Part shown: positions 19,081 through 27,831 of the stretch, piece by piece
How positions within the stretch are numbered: the first letter of the stretch is position 1
Layout: the number at the start of each line of letters is the position of its first letter
NCBI GenBank assembly: GCA_963850995.1
Contig: CAWKNQ010000014.1
Span: 251,100 to 315,099, forward strand
DNA length: 64,000 nt
Direction: 5' to 3'
Source: Gaiellasilicea sp963850995
Lineage (GTDB): Bacteria; Actinomycetota; Thermoleophilia; Gaiellales; Gaiellaceae
Notes under the pieces: generated by a model
Seen by the model: the letters and a program-made list of their open reading frames with translations, nothing else
What the model was told of the DNA's origin: nothing
Databases searched by the model: none
Program-made: the position numbers and the translations under genes

Positions 19081-19410
19081 CTATTCGAAGGCGACGCCGA
19101 GGCGGGAGAGCTGCTCCTCTGCGTAGCGGCCTTCGATCGTCGCCTCGAGGTCGAACTCCTCGACGAGGTCCGGTTCCTTGCCGATCAGCTCGCGAACGCG
19201 ACCCGGGAGCGGTTGGTCGGCAGCCTCGCGCGACTCGAACAGGTAGAAGGCGCCCCAGCGCTCGCCCGCCGCGTCCGAGAGCCACGCCTTGAAGCGGAGC
19301 CCTTCGACCTCGGCGAACGCGTCCACCGACTCGTCGCGGAGGTAGCGGCGCAGCTCCTCGATCGTCGTCTTCGAGTCGGCCAGCGACCAGAGGACGATCC
19401 GGACGACCAG
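19081..19410 (-). CDS. Small conserved hypothetical protein (possible dimeric alpha-beta barrel)
   Basis: About 109 residues: VVRIVLWSLADSKTTIEELR, then VEGLRFKAWLSDAAGERWGA and FYLFESREAADQPLPGRVRE. The pattern of a hydrophobic strand, a helix, and strands with W/F resembles dimeric ferredoxin-like (ABM/YdhR-type) proteins, but I cannot name a family. No ATG or GTG fits. A CTG at 19410 preceded by GCGAGGG is the best start and sits 11 bases after the upstream gene, so translation is probably coupled. The gene follows the acyl-CoA carboxylase and a 93-residue protein in one minus-strand operon. Confidence 0.6.
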   Translation of the reverse strand: MVVRIVLWSLADSKTTIEELRRYLRDESVDAFAEVEGLRFKAWLSDAAGERWGAFYLFESREAADQPLPGRVRELIGKEPDLVEEFDLEATIEGRYAEEQLSRLGVAFE

Positions 19411-19421
19411 CGAGCCCTCGC

Positions 19422-19703
19422 TCAGGTCGCCCGCACCTTCGCCAGGGTCGCCTTCGCCTGCCGGAGGACATCGGCTTCCTCGTGCCCGAAGTCGTCCATG
19501 TACGAGTGGAGGGCCGCCTCGAGCACCCGGAGATCCTCGGCGTCGAGCCCGATTCCGCGCGGCTGGTTGAGACGCTCCACGATGAAGTTGGCGTACCAGG
19601 ACGGCCAGTCCGGGTCGGCGTGCCCGAGCTCCTGCTCGTAGACGGCGTGAGCGGCCTCCGCCTCGCGCAGCTCGGCCGCCAGCTCCTCTGCCGTGATTGC
19701 CAT
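19422..19703 (-). CDS. Small hypothetical protein, 93 residues
   Basis: Highly acidic and helical: MAITAEELAAELREAEAAHA, then YEQELGHADPDWPSWYANFI and VERLNQPRGIGLDAEDLRVL. It ends in a second helix pair. No family is recognised. It starts 12 bases after the carboxyltransferase gene and probably belongs to the same transcript. Confidence 0.6.
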   Translation of the reverse strand: MAITAEELAAELREAEAAHAVYEQELGHADPDWPSWYANFIVERLNQPRGIGLDAEDLRVLEAALHSYMDDFGHEEADVLRQAKATLAKVRAT

Positions 19704-19715
19704 CGCTCCCTCCTT

Positions 19716-21272
19716 TTACATGCGGAAGATGCCGAACGTCGACTCGGGAACGGGGGCGTTCAGGGCGGCCGAGATCCCGAGCGCGAGCACGCGGCGCGTG
19801 TCGCGCGGGTCGATGATCCCGTCGTCCCAGAGGCGCGCCGTCGAGAAGTACGGGTTCCCCTCGGCCTCGTAGGTGGCGCGGATCGCATCCGGATCCGCGT
19901 CGCCGACCATCGTGAGCACGGTCGCGGCCTGCTCGCCTCCCATCACCGAGATGCGCGCGTTCGGCCACATCCAGAGCTGGCGCGGCCCGTAGGCCCGCCC
20001 GCACATCGCGTAGTTGCCGGCGCCGAACGAGCCGCCGGTGACGACGGTGAACTTGGGCACGTCCGCGCACGCGACCGCGGTCACGAGCTTGGCTCCGTCA
20101 CGCGCGATCCCGCCTTCCTCGTACTCCTTGCCGACCATGAAGCCGGTGATGTTCTGGAGGAAGACGAGCGGGACCTTCCGCTTCGCGGCGAGCTCGATGA
20201 AGTGCGCGCCCTTCTGGGCCGACTCGGCGAAGAGGACGCCTTTGTTCGCGAGGATCGCGACCGGGTACCCCTCGATCCGGGCGAAGCCGCAGACGAGCGT
20301 CTCGCCGTAGAGCGCCTTGAACTCGGCGAAGCGGCTGCCGTCCACGATGCGGGCGATCAGCTCGTGCGCGTCCATCTCGTGCTTGAAGTCCTCGGGGACG
20401 AGGCCGTAGAGGTCGGCCGGGTCGAGCGCCGGTGGCTCCGGCGGCGCGACCTCCCACGGAAGCTCCTTGCGCCGGTGCAGGTTGCGGACGATCTGGCGCG
20501 CCAGTGCGAGCGCGTGCTCGTCCGAGGCGGCGAAGTGGTCGGCGACGCCTGAGCGGCGCGTGTGCACGTCGGCGCCGCCGAGCTCCTCGGCGCTCACGTC
20601 CTGGCCCGTCGCCGCCTTCACGAGCGGCGGGCCGCCGATGAAGATCGTTCCGGTGCCGTGCACGATCACGGTCTCGTCGCTCATCGCCGGCACGTAGGCG
20701 CCGCCCGCCGTGCACGATCCCATCACGACGGCGATCTGCGGGATTCCCTTCGCGGACATCCGCGCCTGGTTGTAGAAGATGCGGCCGAAGTGCTCCCGGT
20801 CCGGGAAGACCTCGGCCTGCAGCGGCAGGAAGGCGCCGCCCGAGTCGACGAGGTAGATGCAGGGGAGGTGGTTCTGCTCCGCGACCTCCTGGGCGCGCAG
20901 GTGCTTCTTGACCGTGAGCGGGAAGTAGGAGCCGCCCTTGACGGTTGCGTCGTTCGCGACGACGACGCACTCCTGGCCCTCGACGACGCCGATCCCGGTC
21001 ACGATCCCGGCCGACGGGGCTGCGCCGTCGTAGAGCTCCCAGGCGGCGAGGGCGTTCAGCTCGAGGAAAGCGCCGCCGGGGTCGACGAGCCGGTCGATCC
21101 GTTCGCGGGCGGTGAGCTTTCCGCGCGAGCGGTGCCGCTCGACGGCCTTCTCGCCGCCGCCGCGGGCGACGAGCGCCGTCCGCTCACGCAGCTCCGCGAC
21201 GAGCGCGTCCATCCGCTCGGTGCGCCGGGCGAACGTCTCGTCGCGCTCGAGCCGGGTGGTGAGGAGGCTCAC
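19716..21272 (-). CDS. Acyl-CoA carboxylase carboxyltransferase (beta) subunit, methylcrotonyl-CoA carboxylase-like
   Basis: 518 residues, the usual length. It has both halves of the carboxyltransferase fold: the acyl-CoA side (YLVDSGGAFLPLQAEVFPDR, VMGSCTAGGAYVPAMSDET) and the biotin side (FLQNITGFMVGKEYEEGGIA, GGSFGAGNYAMCGRAYGPR). GGAFLPLQ and TGFMVGKEYE match methylcrotonyl-CoA carboxylases better than AccD or propionyl-CoA carboxylases. It moves a carboxyl group from biotin to the acyl-CoA gamma or alpha carbon, together with a biotin-carrying subunit such as the one at 1-304. GTG 21272 is the start; it begins where family similarity begins. Confidence 0.92.
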   Translation of the reverse strand: MSLLTTRLERDETFARRTERMDALVAELRERTALVARGGGEKAVERHRSRGKLTARERIDRLVDPGGAFLELNALAAWELYDGAAPSAGIVTGIGVVEGQECVVVANDATVKGGSYFPLTVKKHLRAQEVAEQNHLPCIYLVDSGGAFLPLQAEVFPDREHFGRIFYNQARMSAKGIPQIAVVMGSCTAGGAYVPAMSDETVIVHGTGTIFIGGPPLVKAATGQDVSAEELGGADVHTRRSGVADHFAASDEHALALARQIVRNLHRRKELPWEVAPPEPPALDPADLYGLVPEDFKHEMDAHELIARIVDGSRFAEFKALYGETLVCGFARIEGYPVAILANKGVLFAESAQKGAHFIELAAKRKVPLVFLQNITGFMVGKEYEEGGIARDGAKLVTAVACADVPKFTVVTGGSFGAGNYAMCGRAYGPRQLWMWPNARISVMGGEQAATVLTMVGDADPDAIRATYEAEGNPYFSTARLWDDGIIDPRDTRRVLALGISAALNAPVPESTFGIFRM

Positions 21273-21391
21273 GCGCCGAGCGTAGCGCGGCGGGCAGATG
21301 CCGGATCGAGGCCCGGCCGACGCGCGGAGTAGAAATCGCGCTATCGGGGGATAAGCAGGCACAGGGCATTCCGCCCAGAACAAGGAGCAGG

Positions 21392-21550
21392 ATGGTTCGG
21401 TTCCGCGTCATGTCTCGCCTCGGTCTCGCAGAGCCGCTCGTGCGGCTCGCCCGCGCGGTCGAGAAGTCGAACCGCGCCGCCGCCTCGCGGCGCCCGGTGA
21501 CGTCGCGGCCGCGTCTGCGCCTCGAGCACACGCGCCAACGCCCAGCCTGA
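21392..21550 (+). CDS. Possible small Arg-rich protein, 52 residues
   Basis: ATG 21392 follows CAAGGAGCAGG and opens a 52-codon frame rich in Arg and Ala (MVRFRVMSRLGLAEPLVRLA). No family is recognised. It lies in the 337-base gap between the divergent carboxyltransferase and dehydratase genes and ends 25 bases before the first MarR-type operator. The ribosome site is its only real support. Confidence 0.25.
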   Translation: MVRFRVMSRLGLAEPLVRLARAVEKSNRAAASRRPVTSRPRLRLEHTRQRPA

Positions 21551-21574
21551 CCACTCCTCGCGGTCCACACGTTG

Positions 21575-21591
21575 TTGCAGGTCACCTGATA
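21575..21591. promoter_or_regulatory. Operator 1 of the TATCAGG-N3-CCTGATA regulon
   Basis: TTGCAGG-TCA-CCTGATA, 18 bases before the GTG of the dehydratase-like operon. The right half is perfect; the left half differs at two positions. Confidence 0.6.
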
Positions 21592-21609
21592 CACGGCTAG
21601 CTTCGCGGT

Positions 21610-22452
21610 GTGGTCGTCGGCACGATTGGTGGCGCAGTACCCGTCGAGGTCCTGGCCGCGGCCGACGTCGACGTCGTCCCGATCGTCGGCGAGGCGGGCG
21701 CACCGACGCCGCTCGCCGATCGCTTCATCGAGCCGATGGTGGGCGGGCGCGCGCGGTCGCAGCTGCAGCGTCTCCTCGACGGCACGTACTCCGGGCTCGA
21801 CCTGCTGCTCTTCTCACGCGAGCACGACGCCGCGCTGCGGCTCTTCCACACACTGCGCGAGATCCGACGGATCGAGCCGACGCTGAACGTGCCGCCGTCC
21901 TACATGTTCGACCTCCAGCACACGCAGACGGCCGCCGCAGCCGCTTGGAACCGGGCCTGCGTCGGCGACCTCTGCACGCTGTTCCGGGTCGACAGTGCCG
22001 CGCTCGCGCGCGGCATCCGCGCGTGCAACGCCGCGCGGCGTAACACGGACGCGGACGCGGAGCGTCCGGACCGCCGCCGCGTCTACGTCACGGGCAGTGC
22101 GTACGCGGAGACAGCGTTGGCGGCGGCCATCGAAGACGCAGGAGGAACCGTGGTCGCCGGGCCTCCGCTCCTCGTCGACGAGAGCATCGACCCGGTCGAG
22201 GCAGTCGCGCGTCACTACGAGCATCCGCTGCTCGCTGGGCCGCGTGGATCGAGCATGGAACGCGCGCGGGCGACCGTCGAGCAGGCGCGCGCCGCTCGCG
22301 CGGACGTCGTCGTGGCCTTCTACCTGGCCGGGGACGACGGCCTGCGGTGGGAGCTCCCGGAGCTGCGGAGCGCGCTCACCGCCGCGGGGTTGCAGCTCGT
22401 GCTTCTCGACCAGCAGCCCTACGACCTGCGGGCCGTGACACTCGATGTCTGA
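21610..22452 (+). CDS. 2-hydroxyacyl-CoA dehydratase-like protein, small subunit, without canonical cysteines
   Basis: 280 residues, GTG start. The fold pattern follows the HgdB/BcrC/FldC family: VEVLAAADVDVVPIVG, where relatives read PEEIIYAAGALPVRL; LDLLLFSREHDAALRLFHTL, where relatives have SSCDAMRRLYD; and FYLAGDDGLRWELPELRSAL. In typical members cysteines in these segments hold a [4Fe-4S] cluster for radical dehydration or ring reduction; here they are Arg/Gly/Glu. The protein keeps NRACVGDLC further on. It overlaps the larger subunit by eight bases. Because no ATP-dependent activator is present and the cluster is P450-rich, a changed chemistry is likely. Family call moderate, function unknown. 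Confidence 0.6.
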   Translation: MVVGTIGGAVPVEVLAAADVDVVPIVGEAGAPTPLADRFIEPMVGGRARSQLQRLLDGTYSGLDLLLFSREHDAALRLFHTLREIRRIEPTLNVPPSYMFDLQHTQTAAAAAWNRACVGDLCTLFRVDSAALARGIRACNAARRNTDADAERPDRRRVYVTGSAYAETALAAAIEDAGGTVVAGPPLLVDESIDPVEAVARHYEHPLLAGPRGSSMERARATVEQARAARADVVVAFYLAGDDGLRWELPELRSALTAAGLQLVLLDQQPYDLRAVTLDV

Positions 22453-23692
22453 GACGCGCAGCGTCACGACGCTCGAGGCCGCGAAGGCCGCCTCCAGCCA
22501 CCAGCGCGCGTGGTTCGCCGAGCTTCGTGAGCGCGCGTCGGCGGGCGAGCCGATCGCCGTCGTGAACGCCGACGCCCCGCACGAGATCCTGCGGACGTTC
22601 GACATTCCCTACGTCGTGAACCAGTGGTGGGCCTCGCTCTGCGCCGCGAAGCAGAAGTCCGCGTCGTATCTCGGGGAGCTCCGCGAGCGCGGCTACCCGG
22701 ACTGGAGCGACCAGTACGGCTCGCTCGCCCTGGCGTCCTCGCTGGTCGACGACGCGGACGCGCCGTGGGGCGGCCTGCCGACACCCTCGTTCCTGGTCGC
22801 GCAGCTCACCGACGACGCGCAACGGAAGATCTTCGATCTCTGGGCGCGGGAGACGGGCGCGCGGTTCTATCCGCTTTCGACCACGACGCATCCGGACATG
22901 CCGCCGACGTGGCACGACACGATCGCCCACGACTGGGAGTCGACGATCGGCAGCGCGCGCATCGATCTGATGGTGGAGGAGCTCCGCGACCTCGTCGACG
23001 CGATCTCGGTCACGACGGGTCGTCAGTTCGACGAGGATAGATTCGCGAACGTGATGCGGCTTGCAAACGAGCAGGCTGAGTGGAACCGCCGCACCCGCGA
23101 CCTGCTCGCGGCGACCTCGCCGGCGCCCGTCTCCGTCGCCGACGTGATTCCAGCGGTGATGCTGCCGCAGTGGCACCGTGGCACGGAGTACGCAGTCGAC
23201 GCTGCGCGCGCGCTCCACGACGAGGTGACCGCGCGCGCGGCTTCCGGAGCCGCCGCGGACGAGCGCGTCCGACTGATGTGGGTCGGTCGCGGCCTGTGGT
23301 TCAACATGGCCTTCTACCAGCACTTCGAGGAGCGCTACGGCGCGGTGTTCGTCTGGTCGATGTATCTCGCGGTCGCGGCCGATGCCTACGTTCGCTACGG
23401 GGACGACCCGATGCGCGCCCTCGCGGCGCGCTTCGCAGCCTTCTCCGACCAGATCAACGTGCCGCCGTGGTCGAGCGCGTGGTACCTGAAGGAGGCGCGC
23501 CACAACCGGGTCGACGGCGTCGTCCACCTCGTGGGCGACGCCCTGCGCGGCGCGCCCTTCATCACGCGCGCGCTCGAGGAGGCAGGCATCCCCGTATGCG
23601 AGATCGCCGCGCACAACGTCGACCAGCGCGCCTGGGACGACGACGCGATCAAGGCGCAGGTCTCCGGGTTCATCGAAAGCCGGATCCTGTGA
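22445..23692 (+). CDS. 2-hydroxyacyl-CoA dehydratase (HgdB/FldB)-like large subunit, atypical
   Basis: 415 residues. The N-terminal YVVNQWWASLCAAKQKSA matches the family segment carrying the first cluster cysteine (C-x2-K). The middle WSDQYGSLALAS and the late VDGVVHLVGDALRGAPFITR match segments where relatives carry further cysteines, but here these are absent. Only two cysteines occur in the whole protein. The C-terminal EEAGIPVCEIAAHNVDQRAW is well kept. If the family is right, it cannot bind a cluster in the normal way. It is co-translated with the 21610 gene and with the CoA transferase (GTGA overlap), so it should act on an acyl-CoA. Confidence 0.65.
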   Translation: MSETRSVTTLEAAKAASSHQRAWFAELRERASAGEPIAVVNADAPHEILRTFDIPYVVNQWWASLCAAKQKSASYLGELRERGYPDWSDQYGSLALASSLVDDADAPWGGLPTPSFLVAQLTDDAQRKIFDLWARETGARFYPLSTTTHPDMPPTWHDTIAHDWESTIGSARIDLMVEELRDLVDAISVTTGRQFDEDRFANVMRLANEQAEWNRRTRDLLAATSPAPVSVADVIPAVMLPQWHRGTEYAVDAARALHDEVTARAASGAAADERVRLMWVGRGLWFNMAFYQHFEERYGAVFVWSMYLAVAADAYVRYGDDPMRALAARFAAFSDQINVPPWSSAWYLKEARHNRVDGVVHLVGDALRGAPFITRALEEAGIPVCEIAAHNVDQRAWDDDAIKAQVSGFIESRIL

Positions 23693-24915
23693 AGCCGCTC
23701 TCCGGCATCACGGTGATCGACGTGACGGCCGCGCTCGCCGGCCCGTACGCGACGTTCCTGCTCGCCACACTCGGCGCGCGCGTCATCAAGGTTGAGAACC
23801 CGCGCAGCGGCGACCGCGTACGCAGCCATCCGCCGTTCGCCGGCGAGGACGGAGTGGCGCTGCACCGGCGGAGCGACAGTGACGTCTCCGTACCGTTCCT
23901 CAGTCGTGGCCGCGGGAAGGAGAGCGTGACGCTCGACCTCAAGCATCCCGAGGGCCCGCGCGTCTACGCCGACCTCGTTCGGGCAGCCGACGTCGTCGTC
24001 GAGAACTTCAGTCGCGGCACGGCGGACCGCCTGGGGATCGGCTACGAGGCCTGCCGTGGCGTCAACCCGGGAATCGTCTACTGCGCGCTCAGCGGCTTCG
24101 GCGCAGAGGGACCGCCGGGCGACGACAAGGCCTACGACACGGTGATCCAGGCGCTCTCGGGGATCATGATGCTGTCGGGAGAGGAGGGCGACCCGCCGGT
24201 GAAGATCGGCATGCCGTTCGCCGACCTCGTCTCGCCGCTCTTCGGCGTGATCGGAATCCTCTCCGCACTGCGCGTGCGGGACGCGACGGGAGAAGGGCAG
24301 TTCGTCGACGTCTCGATGCTCGGCGCGGTCACGTCGCTCGTCGCGTCGGAGCCGTTCGAGCTGCTCGAACGCGTCGGGATTCCCGCGCGCACCGGGAACA
24401 GCACGATTCGCCTCACGCCGTTCGGGATCTTCCGGACGGCCGACGGCCACGTCGCGATCTGTGCGACCAACGACCATGAATGCGAGCGGCTGTTCCGGCA
24501 GATGGGCCGGCCGGAGCTGCTCGAGGAAGAGCGCTTCGCATCGGTGGCTTCGCGAGTCGCCAACTTCCGCGAGGTCGAGGGGTTGGTCGAAGGTTGGACG
24601 AGCTCGCTGTCGACGGACGACGTCGTGGCGGCGTTGACCGCCGCCGGGGTGGCGGTCGCGCCGGTCCGAGAGCCGAAGGAGGCGGTGAGGGGGGAACAGG
24701 CGCTCCGCCGCGAGGAGACGGCAGCGCTCGTGCATCCCGACTCGGGCGTCGTCGAGGGCGCATTCGGGCCCGGGCTGCCGATCAGGTTCTCGCGCTCGGA
24801 GACGGGATTCGGGCTCCCGCCACGGCTCGGCGAGCACAACGACTTGGTGTACAGCGAGGTGGCGGGATACTCTGCGGCGGCGGTCGACCGGCTACGTGGC
24901 GACCGGGTTATTTGA
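23689..24915 (+). CDS. Class III (CaiB/BaiF/Frc family) CoA transferase
   Basis: 408 residues. The N-terminal VIDVTAALAGPYATFLLATL and GARVIKVENPRSGDRVR are the class III signature. VVVENFSRGTADRLGIGYEA and CALSGFGAEGPPGDDKAYD follow. The catalytic aspartate is expected in IGMPFADLVSPLFG. Such enzymes swap CoA between two carboxylic acids through an aspartyl thioester, and so activate an imported acid without ATP. GTG 23689 overlaps the previous stop (GTGA). It completes a three-gene operon led by operator 1. Substrate unknown. Confidence 0.92.
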   Translation: MKPLSGITVIDVTAALAGPYATFLLATLGARVIKVENPRSGDRVRSHPPFAGEDGVALHRRSDSDVSVPFLSRGRGKESVTLDLKHPEGPRVYADLVRAADVVVENFSRGTADRLGIGYEACRGVNPGIVYCALSGFGAEGPPGDDKAYDTVIQALSGIMMLSGEEGDPPVKIGMPFADLVSPLFGVIGILSALRVRDATGEGQFVDVSMLGAVTSLVASEPFELLERVGIPARTGNSTIRLTPFGIFRTADGHVAICATNDHECERLFRQMGRPELLEEERFASVASRVANFREVEGLVEGWTSSLSTDDVVAALTAAGVAVAPVREPKEAVRGEQALRREETAALVHPDSGVVEGAFGPGLPIRFSRSETGFGLPPRLGEHNDLVYSEVAGYSAAAVDRLRGDRVI

Positions 24916-24936
24916 TGCGTGCGGCATGTTGCTGAG

Positions 24937-24953
24937 TATCAGGTTCCCTGATA
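24937..24953. promoter_or_regulatory. Operator 2 of the TATCAGG-N3-CCTGATA regulon
   Basis: TATCAGG-TTC-CCTGATA, both half-sites perfect, 28 bases before the ATG of the ABC binding protein. Confidence 0.75.
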
Positions 24954-24981
24954 ACGTGGTTCGACCGACCTAGGAGGATCG

Positions 24982-26058
24982 ATGAAGGCTTTCCGTCAGA
25001 GGGCGCTGGTGCTCTGCGGGCTCGGGATTGCGGCGCTCGTTCTCGCGGGAGGTGCGGCCGCGGAGGTCGCGCAGGGCACCGCGACGAGGCAGCCCACGCT
25101 CCTGCGCCCGGGTCCGGCGCTTACGGCGCTCGTGAAGAGAGCGCAAGCGGAAGGGACACTGAACTTCTACACCGTTCCGCCGGATGCATCGGTACGGCGG
25201 GTGGTAGACGCGTTCACGAAGCGCTGGGGAGTTCGTGCGACCTGGACACGCTTCGGCACCGCCGCGCTTCAGGATCGCTTCGGCGCCGAGGCCTCCGCCG
25301 GCAACCCGCGCGCCGACCTGATCCTGATCTCGAACTCACCGTGGTTCGGCGACTCGGTCCAGAGAGGCTGGATCATCGGCCCGGGCGCGGCAGGGATCCC
25401 GGGCTGGCCCATGCGCAAGGTTCCGCCGCTCTACCCACCCAAGTTCCTCACGAACAGCCGGAGCGCCGTCGTTCAGCTCCAGCCGTCGGGGATCATGTAC
25501 AACAAAAACACGGTCTCTGCGGCAGAGGCGCCGAAGAACTGGCAGGACCTGCTCGACCCGAAGTGGCGCGGCAAGATCATCCTCACCGATCCGACGAGCT
25601 CGCCGGCGTTCGTCGACCTGTGGTGGGCCGTCTCGCGCAGGAACGGCGGGAACGGGTACCTGGAGCGACTCCGGGCGCAAGCGACGCGCTTGTATGCGGG
25701 AGTGGCGCCGCTGACACAGGCGCTCGCATCCGGTGAAGCGGCAATCGCCGTCCCGGGCGTCCCGTCGATCCTGGCTCCGCTCCAGGACCGCGGCGCGCCG
25801 CTTGCGATGGTCACCCCGGGCGTGACGACTGGGCCGGAGGCGGTGATCGGGATCACGAAGAACGCGGAGCATCCGAATGCTGCGCGCCTCTTCGCGTACT
25901 GGCTGCTGACGCCGGGCGGCCAGGCGGCGCTCAACGCGGATCCCGGATCCGTCTCGCCGTGGGACGCCAAGACGGTGCCGGAGGGCTACGTGCGGGTCGA
26001 CTCGAACGTGTCGCAGCGGCAGGCGGAGGAGATCTACAAGGCGTTCGGCGTTCGGTAG
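24982..26058 (+). CDS. ABC importer substrate-binding protein (Fe3+/polyamine/phosphonate-type)
   Basis: 358 residues, ATG after CTAGGAGGATCG. Signal peptide about 1-27 (ALVLCGLGIAALVLAGGAAA). The mature protein follows the type-2 periplasmic-binding fold of AfuA/FbpA/PotD-like proteins: GTLNFYTVPPDASVRRVVDA, PRADLILISNSPWF, GIMYNKNTVSAAEAPKNWQD, and LTPGGQAALNADPGSVSP. The iron-binding tyrosine pair is not obvious, so a carboxylate or other organic anion is more likely than iron. It heads the importer operon 24982-28946 and is under operator 2. Confidence 0.87.
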   Translation: MKAFRQRALVLCGLGIAALVLAGGAAAEVAQGTATRQPTLLRPGPALTALVKRAQAEGTLNFYTVPPDASVRRVVDAFTKRWGVRATWTRFGTAALQDRFGAEASAGNPRADLILISNSPWFGDSVQRGWIIGPGAAGIPGWPMRKVPPLYPPKFLTNSRSAVVQLQPSGIMYNKNTVSAAEAPKNWQDLLDPKWRGKIILTDPTSSPAFVDLWWAVSRRNGGNGYLERLRAQATRLYAGVAPLTQALASGEAAIAVPGVPSILAPLQDRGAPLAMVTPGVTTGPEAVIGITKNAEHPNAARLFAYWLLTPGGQAALNADPGSVSPWDAKTVPEGYVRVDSNVSQRQAEEIYKAFGVR

Positions 26059-26061
26059 TCG

Positions 26062-27831
26062 GTGAGTGCTACCGGCCAGGTAGCAGGAATTCGACGGCGG
26101 CGGCGCATGATGCGCCGCCGCCTGACACCGTTCAACGTCGTCAGCGGGCTCGTCGCGCTTACGATCGCGGCGCTCGCGATCTACCCGCTCACGACCGTGC
26201 TCGTGCGGATCTTCTTCACGGACGGAGAGCTCGACCTGTCCGGATTGCGCCGCACGCTCGAATTACCCGGCCTGGGGACGCTCGTCAAGAACACACTCAT
26301 CGTGGTCGTCGGCAGCTCGGCGATCGCTCTCGTACTCGGCGGTGTGCTCGCGTGGGTGAACGAGCGGACGGATGCTCGCATGGGGCTGCTGAGCGAGTCG
26401 CTCCCACTCGTGCCGTTCCTCATCCCGCCGATCGCCGGTGCCACGGCCTGGGTGCTGCTGCTGTCGCCCGGCGCCGGCTTCATCAACTACTGGCTTCGCG
26501 ACATCCTCGCCTGGTTCGGGATCGAGCGGTTCGAGGGCCCGCTGAACATCTACTCGTTCGGCGGCCTCCTGCTCGTCTACACCGTCTACCAGGTGCCGTA
26601 CGCGTTCCTGCTGATCACGGCCGGGCTCCGGAACATCGACCCGGCGCTCGAGGAGGCGTCGCGCGTCAGCGGCGCGGGCCTGCTCCGGACGCTACGGCGT
26701 GTGACCCTTCCAGCGGTCATGCCGAGCATCGCCGGCGCCGTGCTGCTGATGGCGTGGAGCGGGTTCGGGCTCGTCTCGATCCCGCTCGTGATCGGTACCG
26801 GCGCGAACATCCACGTCCTCTCGGAGCAGATCGTCCGCGTGCTCGCCGACTTCCCGCCCGACGAAGGCGTCGCCATCGGGCTCAGCGCGATCATGATCGC
26901 CTTCGTCGCCGCAGCCTGGTGGGCGCAGGTCATGGTGTTGCGCCGCGGTCGCTTCGGGACGATCGCCGGCAAGGGACAGCGGGCGACACCGATCAGACTG
27001 GGGGGCTGGCGTTGGCCGGTGCGCGGCCTCGTGCTCCTCTACATGGCCGTCACGACTTTGCTACCGCTCCTCGCACTCGTGATCGTCTCGCTCGAGGGCT
27101 TCTGGACGCCGGAGATCCCGTGGGGGGACTTGAGCCTCACGGCATATCGCGACGGTGTCTTCAACGAGCCGGTCGCCCGAAAGGCGCTGATCGACAGCAT
27201 CGAGCTCGGGCTCATCGTCGCGACGGTTGGCGTCATCGCCGCCGCCATCGTCTCGCTCTTCGTCGTCCGAACGACCCCGCGCATGGGCCGGATCGTCGAC
27301 GGTGCGATCAAGTTCCCGGCGACCCTCTCGCACATCGTCCTGGCCGTCGGCTTCGTGCTCGCCCTCGGCGGCGAGCCCTTCAACCTGGCAGGGACGATGC
27401 TGATCCTGATGCTGGCCTACCTGACGTTGTACTTCCCTCAGACAGCGGTCGCAGCGGACAGCGCCGTGGGTCAGGTCGGGCGCGAGCTCCCCGAGGCGTC
27501 ACGCGTCGCCGGCGCCGGAGAGGCACGCACCTTCCGGCGCATCTATTTGCCGCTGATGGCGTCGGGGCTCGCCGCCGGGTGGGCGCTCCTCTTTGTCCGC
27601 TGCGTGGGCGACCTCACCGCGTCGTCGATCCTCGCCGGCCCGGGCAACCCGGTCGTCGGGTGGAAGATCCTCCAGGTGTACAACGACGGGCTCTTCTCCG
27701 AGATGGCGGCGCTGTGCGTCCTGCTCGTGCTGATCTCGGGCGGGGTCGTCGTGACCGTGCTCACCCTCACGAGGCGCGGCGGCCGCCGGGCGGTCCTCTC
27801 CTCGCGCCGTGGAGCGGCCCCGACGGCGTGA
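26062..27831 (+). CDS. ABC importer permease, two fused permease halves (FbpB/ThiP-like)
   Basis: 589 residues with about 12 membrane spans in two homologous halves. Each half has a cytoplasmic coupling loop: EEASRVSGAGLLRTLRRVTL in the first and EASRVAGAGEARTFRRIYLP in the second (EAA motif). Fused permeases of this type serve iron, thiamine and 2-aminoethylphosphonate-like importers. GTG 26062 lies three bases after the binding protein; ATG 26107 is an alternative. Co-transcribed with both neighbours. Confidence 0.88.
   Translation: MSATGQVAGIRRRRRMMRRRLTPFNVVSGLVALTIAALAIYPLTTVLVRIFFTDGELDLSGLRRTLELPGLGTLVKNTLIVVVGSSAIALVLGGVLAWVNERTDARMGLLSESLPLVPFLIPPIAGATAWVLLLSPGAGFINYWLRDILAWFGIERFEGPLNIYSFGGLLLVYTVYQVPYAFLLITAGLRNIDPALEEASRVSGAGLLRTLRRVTLPAVMPSIAGAVLLMAWSGFGLVSIPLVIGTGANIHVLSEQIVRVLADFPPDEGVAIGLSAIMIAFVAAAWWAQVMVLRRGRFGTIAGKGQRATPIRLGGWRWPVRGLVLLYMAVTTLLPLLALVIVSLEGFWTPEIPWGDLSLTAYRDGVFNEPVARKALIDSIELGLIVATVGVIAAAIVSLFVVRTTPRMGRIVDGAIKFPATLSHIVLAVGFVLALGGEPFNLAGTMLILMLAYLTLYFPQTAVAADSAVGQVGRELPEASRVAGAGEARTFRRIYLPLMASGLAAGWALLFVRCVGDLTASSILAGPGNPVVGWKILQVYNDGLFSEMAALCVLLVLISGGVVVTVLTLTRRGGRRAVLSSRRGAAPTA

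Noticed and set aside
26062..27831. Mobile elements or prophage genes anywhere in the catabolic cluster
   Set aside because: I saw no transposase, integrase or phage structural motif in any frame; composition is uniform.
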